From: Methylocystis iwaonis
Lineage (GTDB): Bacteria > Pseudomonadota > Alphaproteobacteria > Rhizobiales > Beijerinckiaceae
Direction of reading: 5' to 3'
Length of the DNA stretch: 64,000 nucleotides
Assembly (NCBI RefSeq): GCF_027925385.1
Contig: NZ_AP027142.1
Coordinates: 3,434,501 to 3,498,500 of the forward strand
Part shown: positions 49,491 through 62,000 of the stretch, piece by piece
Numbering within the stretch: the first letter of the stretch is position 1
Layout of the letters: each line of letters starts with the position of its first letter
The notes under the pieces: generated by a model
What the model saw: the letters and a program-made list of their open reading frames with translations, nothing else
Database searches by the model: none
Told to the model about the DNA's origin: nothing
Program-made: the position numbers and the translations under genes

Positions 49491-50359
49491 ATGTCGAAGA
49501 AGACCCTTTTGCTCGATCTTCGGGAACGCGTGGTCGCCGCCGTATCGAGTGGCATGTCTCGGCGGCAGGCGGCGGAACGCTTCGGCGACTCCGCAGCAAG
49601 CGCCATCCGATGGTGTCAGAGGCAGAAGGAGATTGGCAGCCCGGCCTCCTACAAGCCCGGCGGCGATCGCTGGTCGGCGCGTATCGATGCGCACAAGAGC
49701 CTGATCCTGTCGCTCGTCGAGGAGACCTGCGACATCGCCCTCAGCATCGGCGCGCTATGGCGCTTCTTCGACCGCCACGACATCACCTGGAAAAAAAGAC
49801 CGCTCACGCGAGCGAGCAGGACCGGCCGGACGTCATGAAGCGCCGCCAGGCATGGTTCTACGATCAACTGGACCTCGACCCCGAGAAGCTCGTCTTCATC
49901 GACGAGACCTGGGCGACTGCGCGCCGCTGTGCCCCACGGCCATTGGAAAACGACGAATTTTATCGCCGGCCTGCGCTTATCCGGGCTCACAGCGCCGACG
50001 GTTCTCGACAGGCCGATCAACGGCCAATGGTTCCAGGCCTATGTCGAGCAGGTTCTCGTTCCGACGCTCTCGCCGGGTGACATTGTTGTGATGGACAATC
50101 TCGGCAGCCACAAGGCCGCTGGGGTGCGCAGGGCGGTCGAGGAGGAGAGGGCGACGCTGCTTTACCTGCGGCCCTACAGCCCTGACTTCAACCCGTCGAA
50201 AAAGCCTTCTCGAAGCTCAAAGCGCTGCTGCGTAAGGCCGCGGAGCGGAGCGTCGATACATTGTGGGATAGAATTGGCGCCTTGCTCGAGAAGTTCACGC
50301 CGCAGGAAAGCGCCAACTTCTTCGCCGCAGCAGGCTATGAGCCTCTTTGAAAAGAAACC
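49491..50359 (+). pseudogene. IS630-family transposase, broken by frameshift and deletion
   Basis: Three pieces in different frames: SKKTLLLDLRERVVAAVSSGMSRRQAAERFGDSAASAIRW (helix-turn-helix); MKRRQAWFYDQLDLDPEKLVFIDETWA (first Asp); and PHGHWKTTNFIAGLRL, IVVMDNLGSHKAAGVRRAV, LYLRPYSPDFNP (second Asp). About 10-15 residues near 49925 are missing and later codons near 50205 shift again. Not functional. Confidence 0.85.
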
Positions 50360-50361
50360 GC

Positions 50362-51246
50362 TCTAACGACAAGCGCCGCATCATCTCGGCAGTGAGAAAC
50401 CTCTATTCGGGGGTGTTGCTGCTGGCGAAGGATGTGCTTCGCTAGCTGTCTCCGCTTGGATCAAACGATATTCTAATCCGCACGAAGAAGAGGGCGGTGA
50501 AGCAGCAGGATGGAACTGTTATGCTCGTCGGCGATGGTAAGAAGACACTCGACCGCTTCGAGATCGAGGAGACCTTCAAGCAACCTCAACTGGCAGTCGA
50601 CCTCTCGAACCTGAAGCGCCTCGCCGACATTCGAAATGACATCGAGCACATGCATCCGCAGCATGCGCCCGCACTGATCCAAGAGGCGATCGCGGACGCG
50701 ATGCCAATCATCCGCGACATCACCGTGAAGGAACTTCAAGAGGAACCATCCGCCTTGCTCGGACAAACCGCATGGGACGCCCTACCGGATCAAGCTAAGG
50801 TGTTTAAAGCCGAGCAGGATGCCTGCCGGAAAAGCTTCGAGGCTATCGACTGGGAAAGCGAGACCCTTGCCGAGACAGTAACGGAGTTCCGCTGCCCGAA
50901 TTGTTCGGCCGCGCTCCTCCGCAACGATAACGCAGATGCAAAGGCACCGACGGACCTTCACCTGATCTGCTCCGAGTGCGGCAAAGAAGCCGACCACGAA
51001 GCGGTTATCGAGGCCGCAATCGAAGAGCATCTTGCGTGTGACGCTCACGTGGCGATCAAAGATGGCGGCGATTCTCCATTGGAGAACTGCCCGGAATGTG
51101 GGCGCGCGACATTTATCGTGCAGGAGAACCGATGCGCAAACTGCGGCTTTGAGCTTGAAGAAACCTCTTACGGAGTGTGCGGCGCGCAAGTGACCGTCGA
51201 TGATTATCGCTATGGGACAGGGCATTTATCTGATTTCAGATGTTAA
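50362..51246 (+). pseudogene. Truncated zinc-ribbon protein gene, interrupted by IS630 and an amber codon
   Basis: The open part (GTG at 50497 to 51246, 249 codons) has a helical front (FEIEETFKQPQLAVDLSNLKRLADIRNDIEHMHP) and two zinc-ribbon pairs: CPNC...CSEC and CPEC...CANC. The frame continues upstream as RRIISAVRNLYSGVLLLAKDVLR, a TAG at 50443, then LSPLGSNDILIRTKKR, right up to the IS630 end. So the gene lost its start to the IS630 insertion and carries a nonsense codon. Family and function unknown; a downstream product from the GTG cannot be excluded. Confidence 0.65.
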
Positions 51247-51513
51247 GACGGGCAAACGCTATATCGGATCCGCTACGGCGATCAAGGCATCTGGTCCCGC
51301 TGGTGCGATTACGTCACGAGCGGTCACGGCGGGAATGTGGAGCTTCGTACCCTCGTAAGCGATCCGTCGCTGGAATACTGCTGCAAGGCTTTTCGATTAG
51401 CGCTGCTCGAAACCCGTCCCGCGCCGACAGCTGACGACGTCATCCTCGCCCGCGAGGCATTCTGGAAGCGCATCCTCATGGCACGCGGCGATTTCGGTCT
51501 CAACCGGAACTGA
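51212..51513 (+). pseudogene. GIY-YIG nuclease gene with a one-base deletion
   Basis: MGQGIYLISDVKTGKRYIGSA has the GIY and YIG motifs. Right after it the frame must shift by one base (near 51275) to continue as YGDQGIWSRWCDYVTSGHGGNVELRTLV...ILAREAFWKRILMARGDFGLNRN and a stop. The downstream part contains the catalytic Glu in AREAFWK. The upstream zinc-ribbon gene overlaps its start out of frame. Confidence 0.8.
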
Positions 51514-51584
51514 CGCTATACCTGTTCGCCCGCGCCCCTGCGTCGACTATTCGGGCAGAAACGATCATCGCGCGAGCAGTGTGA

Positions 51585-52725
51585 TTATGCCCGTAATGGA
51601 ATGACGGTTGCGCCTCGCCTCATTTCCTCACGCTTCTCTGCCCACCAACCCCTCATGCGGACGCGCTCGTCCCAGTAATCAGCTCGCGCATAGGCGCGGC
51701 GGACCGAATCGTTGTCGACATGCGCCAATTGACGCTCGATTGCGTCCACGTGCCAAAGGCCCGATTCGTTCAGGATCGACGAAGCGGCAGAGCGGAAACC
51801 GTGGCCGGTCATCTCATCCTTGCCGAAGCCAAGGCGACGCAACGCCGCATTGATCGTGTTTTCACTCATGCAACGATTCGGCGCACGAACCGGAAATAGG
51901 AACTTGCCCCGCCGGTAATCGCCTGAAGCTCGCGCAACTGGGCGACAGCCTGCGGCGCGAGAGGAACCCGGTGAGGGCGCTTCATTTTCATCCTTTTGGC
52001 CGGTATCGCCCATACGGCGGCGTCTAGGACAACTTCCGACTGATTGCCGCTCGATGACGCACGACTGGGGTGACGAAGGCTCCTTTGAGCGCTCCAGTCG
52101 GGTCTGTGTCGGCGCGGCCTGTCGCGACGGCGTAGCGGAAGACCTGCCCGATGGTGGCGCGCAGCCGGCGCGCCGTCTCGTGACGGCCCCGCGTTTCGAC
52201 GGCCCGAAGAACTCGCAGGACTTCGGGGGCGCTGATTTCCGCAATCGGCCGACTGCCAATATCCGGCTTGGCGAGGCTCAGTAGCGATTCGATCTTGGAG
52301 AGTGTCCGGTCGGCCTTTTCGTCGCGGCGCTTCTTGTCCGTCAACTCGGCCGCGATGGCCTCAAATGTATCGGCAACCGCTTGTGCGCGGGCGGCCTTTG
52401 CAATCTTCTTGGCGACCGATGGGTCCTGTCCGTCCGCCAAGAGCCGCTTCGCCTCGTCACGCTTGGCACGCGCTTCCTTCAGGCCAACGGTCGGGTAGAC
52501 GCCAATGGCGAGGTTTTTCTCCGCGCCAGCGAAGCGGTAGGCCAACCTCCAGCGCTTCGCCCCATCTGGCGTGACCCAGAGTTGAAGGCCGCCGCCGTCC
52601 GAAAGCTTCCTGAGTCGGTCGCCGGGCTTGGCGTTGCGGATTTCCAGATCGTTGAGCGGCGATGTTGGTATCGCCCTGTGCCAACAACGATACCAACGAA
52701 TTTGTTGGACACAACCGGACGCCAA
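51585..52725 (-). pseudogene. P4-type integrase, left decayed copy
   Basis: The N-terminal part (LNDLEIRNAKPGDRLRKLSDGGGLQLWVTPDGAKRWRLAYRFAG...) is a complete DUF4102 arm-binding region and core domain. A single inserted base in the usual ATG (ATCG near 52662) spoils the normal start. At about 52030 some 150 bases are missing, including the segment with the catalytic Arg (LTFVRPGELRAAGW in the other copy). The end resumes in another frame with NRCMSENTINAALRRLGFGKDEMTGHGFRSAASS. Its twin is at 62271-63271. Confidence 0.9.
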
Positions 52726-52770
52726 AGGACGCTCTCAGACGACATCTCCGCCTGAAGGCCTTCTTTTTCA

Positions 52771-52986
52771 GTGATTTTCGGCGAGGCTGAATTCTGCCCC
52801 GACGGGCCGAAGCTCGGAACGCTTACGGGCCTCTGTCCCAACTGTGCGGGCCTCATGCACCGGCGAACCTCCATCGCCAAGCTCCATGCAGCGACCGGTG
52901 ATTTGAAGGTCTCAATCAAGCACGCGGAATCGCGCCTAGGCGAGACGCACAGCTCTAACTGCAATCCATACTTTGAAAGGGGGTAG
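52771..52986 (+). CDS. Possible small Cys-containing protein before the recombinase
   Basis: 71 codons, ending six bases before the recombinase start. It contains LCPNCAGLMHRRTSIAKLH, which looks like half of a zinc ribbon. No good ribosome site precedes it and it begins at the edge of the integrase-linked repeat. It may be real or chance; no family recognised. Confidence 0.35.
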   Translation: MIFGEAEFCPDGPKLGTLTGLCPNCAGLMHRRTSIAKLHAATGDLKVSIKHAESRLGETHSSNCNPYFERG

Positions 52987-52992
52987 GAACCC

Positions 52993-54108
52993 ATGAAGAA
53001 ATATGACCCAGAAAACGAGCGGGTTAAGCGCGATTACGCCTTCTTCCTGGAGGCGGCGAATGGCAAGCAGGACGCGTCCATCGACGCGGCCTTGCGCGCC
53101 ATCGAGCGCTTCGAAGTCTTGACCGGCCGGAAGCCCTTCCGCAAATTCCATGTGGAACAGGCCCGCTCATTCCGCGCCCGTCTCCTGGAAGAAACCGGGA
53201 AGAATGGGAAGCCTCTCGGCGCCGCGACCATCACCACGACTCTCAAGCACCTTCGCAACTTCTTCCTCTGGCTGTCCCGCGAGCCCGGCTTTCGGTCTGC
53301 GCTGAACCCGAACGATGCCAACTATTTCACGCCCTCAGACCAGGACTTGCGCGTGGCGACGGCGCGGCGGGAAAAGCGCGTGGCGACCTTCGAAGAAATT
53401 GCCCAGGTCCTAGCCGCCATGCCGGCTGCAAGTCAGATCAAAAAGCGGGACCGGGCGCTCGTCGCCTTCACCATTCTTTCGGGCGCACGCGACAGCGCAA
53501 TCGCCTCCTTTCGCCTGAAGCATGTCGACCTGAAGGCTCAGACCGTCTTCCAGGACGGGCGCGAGGTGAACACCAAGCGGCGCAAGACGTTCACTTCTGC
53601 CTTCTTCCCGGTTGGCCCCGAGCCTCTGGCGATCGTCTGCGATTACATTGCGATGCTGACGGGCGAACTGGGTTTCGGCCCCGAGGCCCCGCTTTTCCCC
53701 GCGACCCTCATCGGCCGGGGCGAGGACCGGGGCTTCATGCCGGTTGGCCTGTCTCGGGAGCATTGGCGGACCGCCGCGCCGATCCGGCAAATCTTCCGTG
53801 ACGCCTTCGCGGCAGCCGGCCTGCCCTACGCCAAGCCCCATAGCTTCCGGGATACGCTGGCGCAGCTCGGCGAGCAGCTCTGCCGCACCCCCGAGGAGTG
53901 GAAGGCCTGGAGCCAAAATCTCGGGCATGAAAGCGAGGCCACGACTTTCGTTGGCTATGGCCATGTGCCGGCGCATCGCCAGTCGGAAATCATGCGCGCC
54001 CTAGCCACCCCCCGGCAAAATCTTTCGGTGAAAGGGCTCGATATCGATGGGCTGGAGAGCTTCCTCCGCAGCGCCAAAGAAGCCGCTCTTGCTTCGACAG
54101 ACGTCTGA
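52993..54108 (+). CDS. Tyrosine recombinase
   Basis: 371 residues, preceded by AAAGGGGG. SAM-like N-terminal domain up to about residue 125, then the catalytic domain with Arg166 (LSGARDSAI), His283-x-x-Arg286 (HSFRDTL), His312 (LGHESEATTF) and Tyr322 (VGYGH). All five catalytic positions are present, unlike the two neighbouring P4-type copies. It lies 97 bases before hsdM on the same strand; it may be the mobility gene of the restriction island or a carried module. Confidence 0.85.
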   Translation: MKKYDPENERVKRDYAFFLEAANGKQDASIDAALRAIERFEVLTGRKPFRKFHVEQARSFRARLLEETGKNGKPLGAATITTTLKHLRNFFLWLSREPGFRSALNPNDANYFTPSDQDLRVATARREKRVATFEEIAQVLAAMPAASQIKKRDRALVAFTILSGARDSAIASFRLKHVDLKAQTVFQDGREVNTKRRKTFTSAFFPVGPEPLAIVCDYIAMLTGELGFGPEAPLFPATLIGRGEDRGFMPVGLSREHWRTAAPIRQIFRDAFAAAGLPYAKPHSFRDTLAQLGEQLCRTPEEWKAWSQNLGHESEATTFVGYGHVPAHRQSEIMRALATPRQNLSVKGLDIDGLESFLRSAKEAALASTDV

Positions 54109-54205
54109 ACCGCGAACCCGCTTGCGCGCCCCACCGGGGATGTGAAAGGTTACGTTTCCGGGATTCGGTTCACCAAAACCCCGTTTCCGACGAGAAAATA
54201 AGAAC

Positions 54206-55831
<1,626 letters not shown>

Positions 55832-56868
55832 TTGGGTTGTTTATTCCCTTGCTGCCTTGACGGAAAACCTCGATTCTCGACGAAAACCCGTAAAGGAAGC
55901 CGATCGCAAGCGTGGCCCATTCCCATATTATGGAGCATCGGGTGTTGTCGATTATGTCGATGATTACCTTTTCGAAGGGCTTCATTTGCTTATTGCGGAG
56001 GACGGGGAGAATCTGAGAACTCGCAAACTTCCGATCGCTTTTCTGGCAGACGGAAAATTCTGGGTAAACAACCACGCGCACATTGTGCGCGGGAATGACA
56101 AGGCAGATACGCGATTTCTGCATTACGCGCTGCAAATAGCCGACGTTACGAGCTATTTGTCTGGCTCAACGATGCCGAAATTGACCCAAGCCAACCTAAG
56201 TCGCATCCCTATTCGCGCGCCAGATATCGATACACAGCGAGCTATCGCGTCTGTCCTTTCAGCCCTCGACGACAAGATCGAACTGAACCGACGGATGAAT
56301 GAGACGCTGGAGCAAATGGCGCAGGCGATTTTTCGGGATTGGTTTGTCGATTTCGGCCCCGTCCGCCGCAAGCAGGAAGGTGCGAGCGACCCCATAGCCA
56401 TCATGGGCGGCCTCGTCCAGAACGCCGTCCGCGCCGATGAACTCGCGGCGCTGTTTCCCGATACGCTCGGCGATGATGGCGTGCCTGCGGGATGGAGCCC
56501 TAGCGAATTGGGGAAACTATTCGAGATAAAGATTGGGAGAACTCCGCCTCGCAAGGAAAGGCATCATTTCGTTGGAAATGAAGCCGACGGCATTCCATGG
56601 CTATCCATTCGCGATCTCGGAACATGCGGCACTTTCGCACACTCGACGTCTGAATGTTTGACCGCCGACGCAGTAAATGAATTTAGAGTTCCGCTTATCG
56701 AAAAGGGTACAGTCCTCGTTAGCTTTAAGCTGACCGTTGGGCGTGTCGCTATTGCAGAACGACAAATGCTGTCTAATGAGGCCATCGCGCAGTTAGCCAT
56801 TAAAGCTGAAAGTCCGCCGACCGCCTTCACTTATTCCTTCATGAAGCAATTCGACTATTCCCTACTAG

Positions 56869-57731
56869 AGGGTGTTATGCACTCTGTATTACGAAGTCGG
56901 CTGCGCGTTTGAGCATGAGGCAGGCAAAAGCGACGACGTGGAGGCCAGCGAGTGTGTCGGCGTAGCGTTCGTAGTCTTTGACCAGCCGCCTGCATCGGGT
57001 CGCCCAAGCGAAGGATCGTTCGACAACCCAGCGTTTGGGCAACAGCACGAAGCCTTTTTTCGCTTCGGAGAGTTTGACCACGCAGAGTTCGACGCCCTGC
57101 GCTTTGGCCGCCTCCGTGGCTTTCTCGCCGGTATAACCTTGATCGACATAAATAAGCTCGACGTTCTCGCCTGTGGCGTCCTGCACAGCGGCGGCGAGCT
57201 TGCCGACCTCGGCGCGGTCGTCGACATTCGCTGGCGTAACGTGCAGCGCCAGCAAGTGCCCCAGCGTGTCGACCGCCATGTGCAGCTTGGAGCCGCGCTT
57301 GCGCTTGGCGCCGTCATAGCCGGCCCGTGGACCGCTTTCCGGCGTCGAACGCAGCGTGCGGCTGTCGATGATCGCCGCGGTTGGCTCCTCGGCGCGACCG
57401 GAGGCGACGCGCAACAAGGCGCGCAGGTCCTGCGCAAGCTCTTCGAACACGCCCGCCGCCAGCCAGCGCTGCGATTGCTGATACACTGCGGACCAGGGCG
57501 GCAGATCGTTGGGCATGGCGCGCCATGCTATGCCGTAACGCAGAACGTAGCGCAGGCCGTTGAATAGCTCACGAAGCAAATGCTGACGTTGCGGAGCGCC
57601 CTCGTCCATCAGCGTCAGATACGGCGCAACCAGCGACCATTCCTCGTCGCTGACATCAGACGGATACGGTTTGCGAATCGGAGACATCCGATTCCATTAA
57701 GATAATCAACTACCAAAGTACATAACACCCT
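56869..57731 (-). mobile_element. Intact IS5-family insertion sequence with CTAG target duplication
   Basis: 863 bases with inverted ends AGGGTGTTATG/CATAACACCCT and a perfect four-base duplication CTAG (56865-56868, 57732-57735). The single transposase gene is unbroken. Insertion is in the second recognition domain of hsdS. Confidence 0.93.
56875..57687 (-). CDS. IS5-family transposase
   Basis: 270 residues: MSPIRKPYPSDVSDEEWSLVAPYL opens the DUF4096-like N-terminal domain (LLRELFNGLRYVLRYGIAWRAMPNDLPPW). The DDE core follows: IIDSRTLRSTPESG, IYVDQGYTGEKA, RWVVERSFAWATRCRRLVKDYER. Full length, consistent with a recent insertion. Confidence 0.93.
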   Translation of the reverse strand: MSPIRKPYPSDVSDEEWSLVAPYLTLMDEGAPQRQHLLRELFNGLRYVLRYGIAWRAMPNDLPPWSAVYQQSQRWLAAGVFEELAQDLRALLRVASGRAEEPTAAIIDSRTLRSTPESGPRAGYDGAKRKRGSKLHMAVDTLGHLLALHVTPANVDDRAEVGKLAAAVQDATGENVELIYVDQGYTGEKATEAAKAQGVELCVVKLSEAKKGFVLLPKRWVVERSFAWATRCRRLVKDYERYADTLAGLHVVAFACLMLKRAADFVIQSA

Positions 57732-57935
57732 CTAGGGAGCACATCGTCTATCGCAACTGCCGTAAACTCAGAGAGCATTCGACAAATCGTGCTGGATTTG
57801 CCGCCTGAAAAATTGCTGTCGGCGCACGACGAACTCGTAGGCCCGTTGCTGAACTTGATTCAAAGCCGAGGCTCCGAAAACCGCACCCTCGCCGAAACCC
57901 GCGACTATCTCCTTTCCAAACTCATGTCCGGCGGA

Positions 57936-57965
57936 GTGCGCGTGCGCGTGCGCGTGCGCGTGCGC
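57936..57965 (+). repeat. Five tandem GTGCGC units in the hsdS 3' end
   Basis: Thirty bases of perfect six-base repeats encode (VR)5 just before DAEKFV, where relatives usually have a single IRVRDAEK-like stretch. Unit size is a multiple of three, so slippage changes length, not frame. Confidence 0.95.
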
Positions 57966-57994
57966 GATGCTGAAAAGTTCGTTTGAGAGCTGCA

Positions 57995-59017
57995 ATGGAA
58001 TACTTTCGCCAACGCTTCCTTGATGAATTGAACGAAGAAGGCGATATCAAAATTCGCGGTCTTCGCTGGTCTCGTCAGCAAGTCCTCGAAGGTCTGGACC
58101 CTGACGGCTATATTCAGGTTTTCATCGAATGGGTGGACGATGCAAAGCAGGCTGCAAAAGAGCGCGCGCGCCAGTTCTTGACAGATAATGGAGGCCTCCC
58201 GCGATTTCGCGCGCTCACGCAAAGGTTTCGTAACGGCGCGGTCTTGCCTTTCGTGGGAGCCGGAATGTCGTTGGCCAGCGGCTTCAAGCCGTGGGGCACT
58301 TTCCTGCTCTCTCTTTTGGTGGACCTTCCCCATTTGAAATCAGACATAGAGCGGCTTCTACGTGAAGGGCTTTATGAGGAGGCGGCTGAGCGCATTCAAA
58401 ATGAGCTGCGTGGAGCCTTCAATGAGGAAATTCATAGCCACCTCGGAAGTCACTGCCGGAACGTTGCAGGCCCCGTTCAGTTGATGCCGGTTCTGTTTGA
58501 GCAAGAAGTTATCACAACCAATTTTGATTACGTACTCACCCATGTCTATCGAAATGCCGGTAAGGCCTTTCCAATCGAATATTCAGGATCGCGTTTGGCT
58601 GATGCTCGGTCTCGCATCGCCAACAATCCTCATTGTCTCCTTCGCTTGCACGGCGAGGCAGATTCGAGTGACGGACGCGTGCTGACCAGGACCGAATACG
58701 AGGCCGCTTACAATGGGCGCACTACACTTACGGCAATTTTGAACGTGCTTCTTGGTAGCCGCAGCCTTCTGTTTATGGGATGCAGCCTGCAAGCGGACCG
58801 AACGATCAATGCATTACGAGAAATCCGGTCAAACGCGCCCGATACTCCAGTCCGACACTACGCATTCTTGCCTTGCCCGCCCGAAGCAGAAAGGCCAGAA
58901 AGACGCGCTTTTTTGGCCGATGCTGAAATCCACCCGATCTACTATCCACCGGACGATCATGATCAATCCATCGAGGACCTCCTAATCAGTTTGATGGAAG
59001 GCGGTTTAGATGGCTGA
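57995..59017 (+). CDS. SIR2-like NAD-binding protein embedded in the hsd operon
   Basis: 340 residues from the ATG nine bases after the hsdS stop, with GAGAG before it; a TTG overlapping that stop is possible. After a helical N-terminal region of about 80 residues comes a SIR2-like domain: [15 protein letters not shown] (NAD-binding, near 88), [14 protein letters not shown] (Asn/Asp near 176), LLRLHGEAD (catalytic His near 219) and [13 protein letters not shown]. Defence-linked SIR2 proteins degrade NAD+. It overlaps hsdR by eight bases, so it belongs to the operon. Probable effector or guard; substrate not proven. Confidence 0.85.
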   Translation: MEYFRQRFLDELNEEGDIKIRGLRWSRQQVLEGLDPDGYIQVFIEWVDDAKQAAKERARQFLTDNGGLPRFRALTQRFRNGAVLPFVGAGMSLASGFKPWGTFLLSLLVDLPHLKSDIERLLREGLYEEAAERIQNELRGAFNEEIHSHLGSHCRNVAGPVQLMPVLFEQEVITTNFDYVLTHVYRNAGKAFPIEYSGSRLADARSRIANNPHCLLRLHGEADSSDGRVLTRTEYEAAYNGRTTLTAILNVLLGSRSLLFMGCSLQADRTINALREIRSNAPDTPVRHYAFLPCPPEAERPERRAFLADAEIHPIYYPPDDHDQSIEDLLISLMEGGLDG

Positions 59018-62000
59018 CTTTCGCTTTGGTTTCTCCGAAGACCATGTCGAGCATGCCGGCATCGAGACGCTTAAATCGCTCGGCTGGGCCTATTTCCACG
59101 GGGGCGACATTTCCCCCGACGGCGCCGCCCCGCAACGCGCCTCCTTCAAGGATGCGATCCTCGTCAAGCGCTTTGAGGCCTGCGTCGCCGACATCAATCC
59201 GACCATTCCCGAAGAAGCGCGCGCCGAAGCCATCCGCCGCGTTCTCAATGACGAAACGCTGGTTCTCGTTGAAGAAAATCGCCGCCTGCATCGGCTCATC
59301 ACCGAAGGCGTCGATGTCCAATATAAGGATGCGGGCCGAGTCCTTTCCGCCAAAGTCTGGCTGGTCGACTTTTCCAATCCCGCGGCCAATGACTGGCTCG
59401 TCGTCAATCAGTTCACGATGATCGAGCGTCGACGCAATCGCCGCGCCGATGTGGTTCTCTTCGTCAACGGCCTGCCGCTCGCCGTGCTGGAGTTTAAAAA
59501 TCCCGGCGACGAAAACGCGACGATTTCCGCCGCCATTCGCCAAATCGAAACCTACAAGGCCGAAATTCCCTCGCTCTTTCGCGCCAACGCCGCCCTCGTC
59601 GTCTCCGACGGCATAAGGGCGCGCATCGGCTCTCTGACCGCCGACGAAGAGCGCTACATGCCCTGGCGCACCGTCAATGGCGCCGACTACGCCCCGCCCG
59701 GCGCGCCGGAACTCGACACGCTTTTACGCGGCGTCTTCGACCATGCAAACTTCCTGAAGCTCATTCGCGACTTCACCGTCTTCGGCGACAAGGGCGAAGG
59801 CCCGTTCAAGATCATCGCCGGCTATCACCAGTTCCACGGCGCGCAAAAGGCGATCAGCGAGGCCATCGCTGCGTCGCAGCCGGACGGCGACCGCAAGATC
59901 GGCATCATCTGGCATACCCAGGGCTCGGGCAAGAGCTATCTCATGGCATTTTTCGCCGGCCTTGCCGTGCGCGCGAGCGAACTGGCCAATCCGACGCTCG
60001 TTGTCCTCACCGACCGCAACGATCTCGACGATCAGCTTTTCGCGACCTTCAGCCTCTGCCGCGATCTCATCCGCCAGACGCCCGAACAGGCGACGAGCCG
60101 CGATGATTTGAAGCGTCTGCTGGAGCGCTCGGCTGGCGGCGTCATCTTCACCACCTTGCAGAAATTCTCGCCGGCGCCTGGCGAAGAGGATTTCCCGCTG
60201 CTGACCGATCGCCGCAATGTCATCGTCGTCGCCGACGAAGCGCATCGCAGCCAATATGGCTTCGACGCCAAGCTCGACACGAAGACCGGCAAGCGCCGCT
60301 ACGGCTATGCGCATTATCTGCGGCAGGCGCTCCCCAACGCCTCCTTCATCGGCTTCACCGGCACGCCCGTTGAAGGCGACGACCGCAACACGCCTGCGAT
60401 TTTCGGCGACTACATCGACATTTACGACATTTCCCGCGCGGTGGAGGATCGCGCTACCGTCCCGATCTATTACGAAAGCCGCGTCGCGCGCATCGAGCTG
60501 AACGAAGACGAAAAGCCGAAGATTGACGCCGAAATCGAGGAGATGCTCGAAGACGAGACGCTGACCGAGGCGGAGAAGTTCAAGGCGAAATGGTCGACGG
60601 TCGAAGCGCTGGTCGGCTCGGACAAGCGCATCAAGCAAATCGCCGCCGATCTCGTCACGCATCTGGAGGCGCGCCTCGAAGCCTTGCAGGGCAAGGCGAT
60701 GGCGGTCTGCATGAGCCGGCGCATCTGCGTGAAACTCTACGACGAAATCGTCACTCTACGCCCCGATTGGCATTCGGACGACGACGCGGAAGGCGCGATC
60801 AAGATCGTCATGACCGGCGCCGCCTCCGACCCGGCACCTTGGCAACAGCATATTGGCGGCAAGCGCCGGCGCGACGCCCTGGCCAAGCGCGCGCGCAATC
60901 CCGACGACCCTCTAAAGCTCGTTCTTGTGCGCGACATGTGGCTGACGGGCTTCGACGCGCCCTGCATGAATACGATGTATATCGACAAACCGATGCGCGG
61001 CCACGGGCTCATGCAGGCCATCGCCCGCGTTAATCGGGTCTTTCGTGATAAAGAGGGCGGGCTTGTCGTCGACTATATCGGCATCGCCCAGAACCTCCGA
61101 AAGGCGCTCGCGGACTATAGCGACTCGGACCGCGATAAGACCGGCATCGACGAAGAAGCCGCCATCGCCAAGATGCGCGAATGCTTTGAGCGCGTGAAAG
61201 CGGTCTATCACGGCTTCGACTATGCCACCGGCATGGCTGGGCCGCCGCAGCAACGATTAGCGACGCTCGCCGGCGCCATCGACTGGGTGCTGAAATGGCA
61301 GGAGGGCGAGGCCGCCAAAAAGGCCAGCGACGAGGAGAAGAAGCGCGCCCATCGCGCCTATCAGGATCTGGTGCTGGAGCTGACCAAGGCCTATTCGCTG
61401 GCCTCGGCGAGCGACGAGGCGGCGGCCATCCGGGACGAGGTGGGCTTCTTCCAGACCGTCCGCGCGGCGATCGCCAAATCGACATTGAAAGGCGGAATCG
61501 GCAAGGCCGAGCGCGCCCTTGCCGTGCAACAACTGATCGACCGGGCCATCGCCTCGTCGGAAGTCGTCGACATCCTCAAGGCGGCGGGCGTGACCTCGCC
61601 GGATATTTCGATCCTGTCCGACGAGTTTCTCGCGGAAATTCAGGGCATGAAGCGCAAGAACCTTGCACTGGAGGCGCTGAAAAAGCTGCTGAACGGCGAA
61701 ATTCGCAGCCGCTCGAAATCGAACCTTGTCGAAGCCAGGAAATTCTCCACCCGCCTTGAAGAGGCGGTGGCGCGCTACCACACCAACGCGATTTCCGCGC
61801 TCGAACTGATCAACGAACTCATCGCACTCGCCAAGGACATGCAATCGGCACGCGCGAGGGGCGAAGAGCTAGGGCTGTCCCCCGAAGAAGTCGCCTTCTA
61901 TGAGGCGCTCGCGGAGAACGAAAGCGCAGTCAAGGCGATGGGCGACGAAAAGCTGCGCGTCATCGCGCATGAGCTTCTCGAAAACTTACGCAAGAATGTG

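Noticed and set aside
57936..57965. The GTGCGC repeat as a phase-variation switch of hsdS
   Set aside because: The unit is six bases, so slippage keeps the frame; on/off switching is not expected, only length change.
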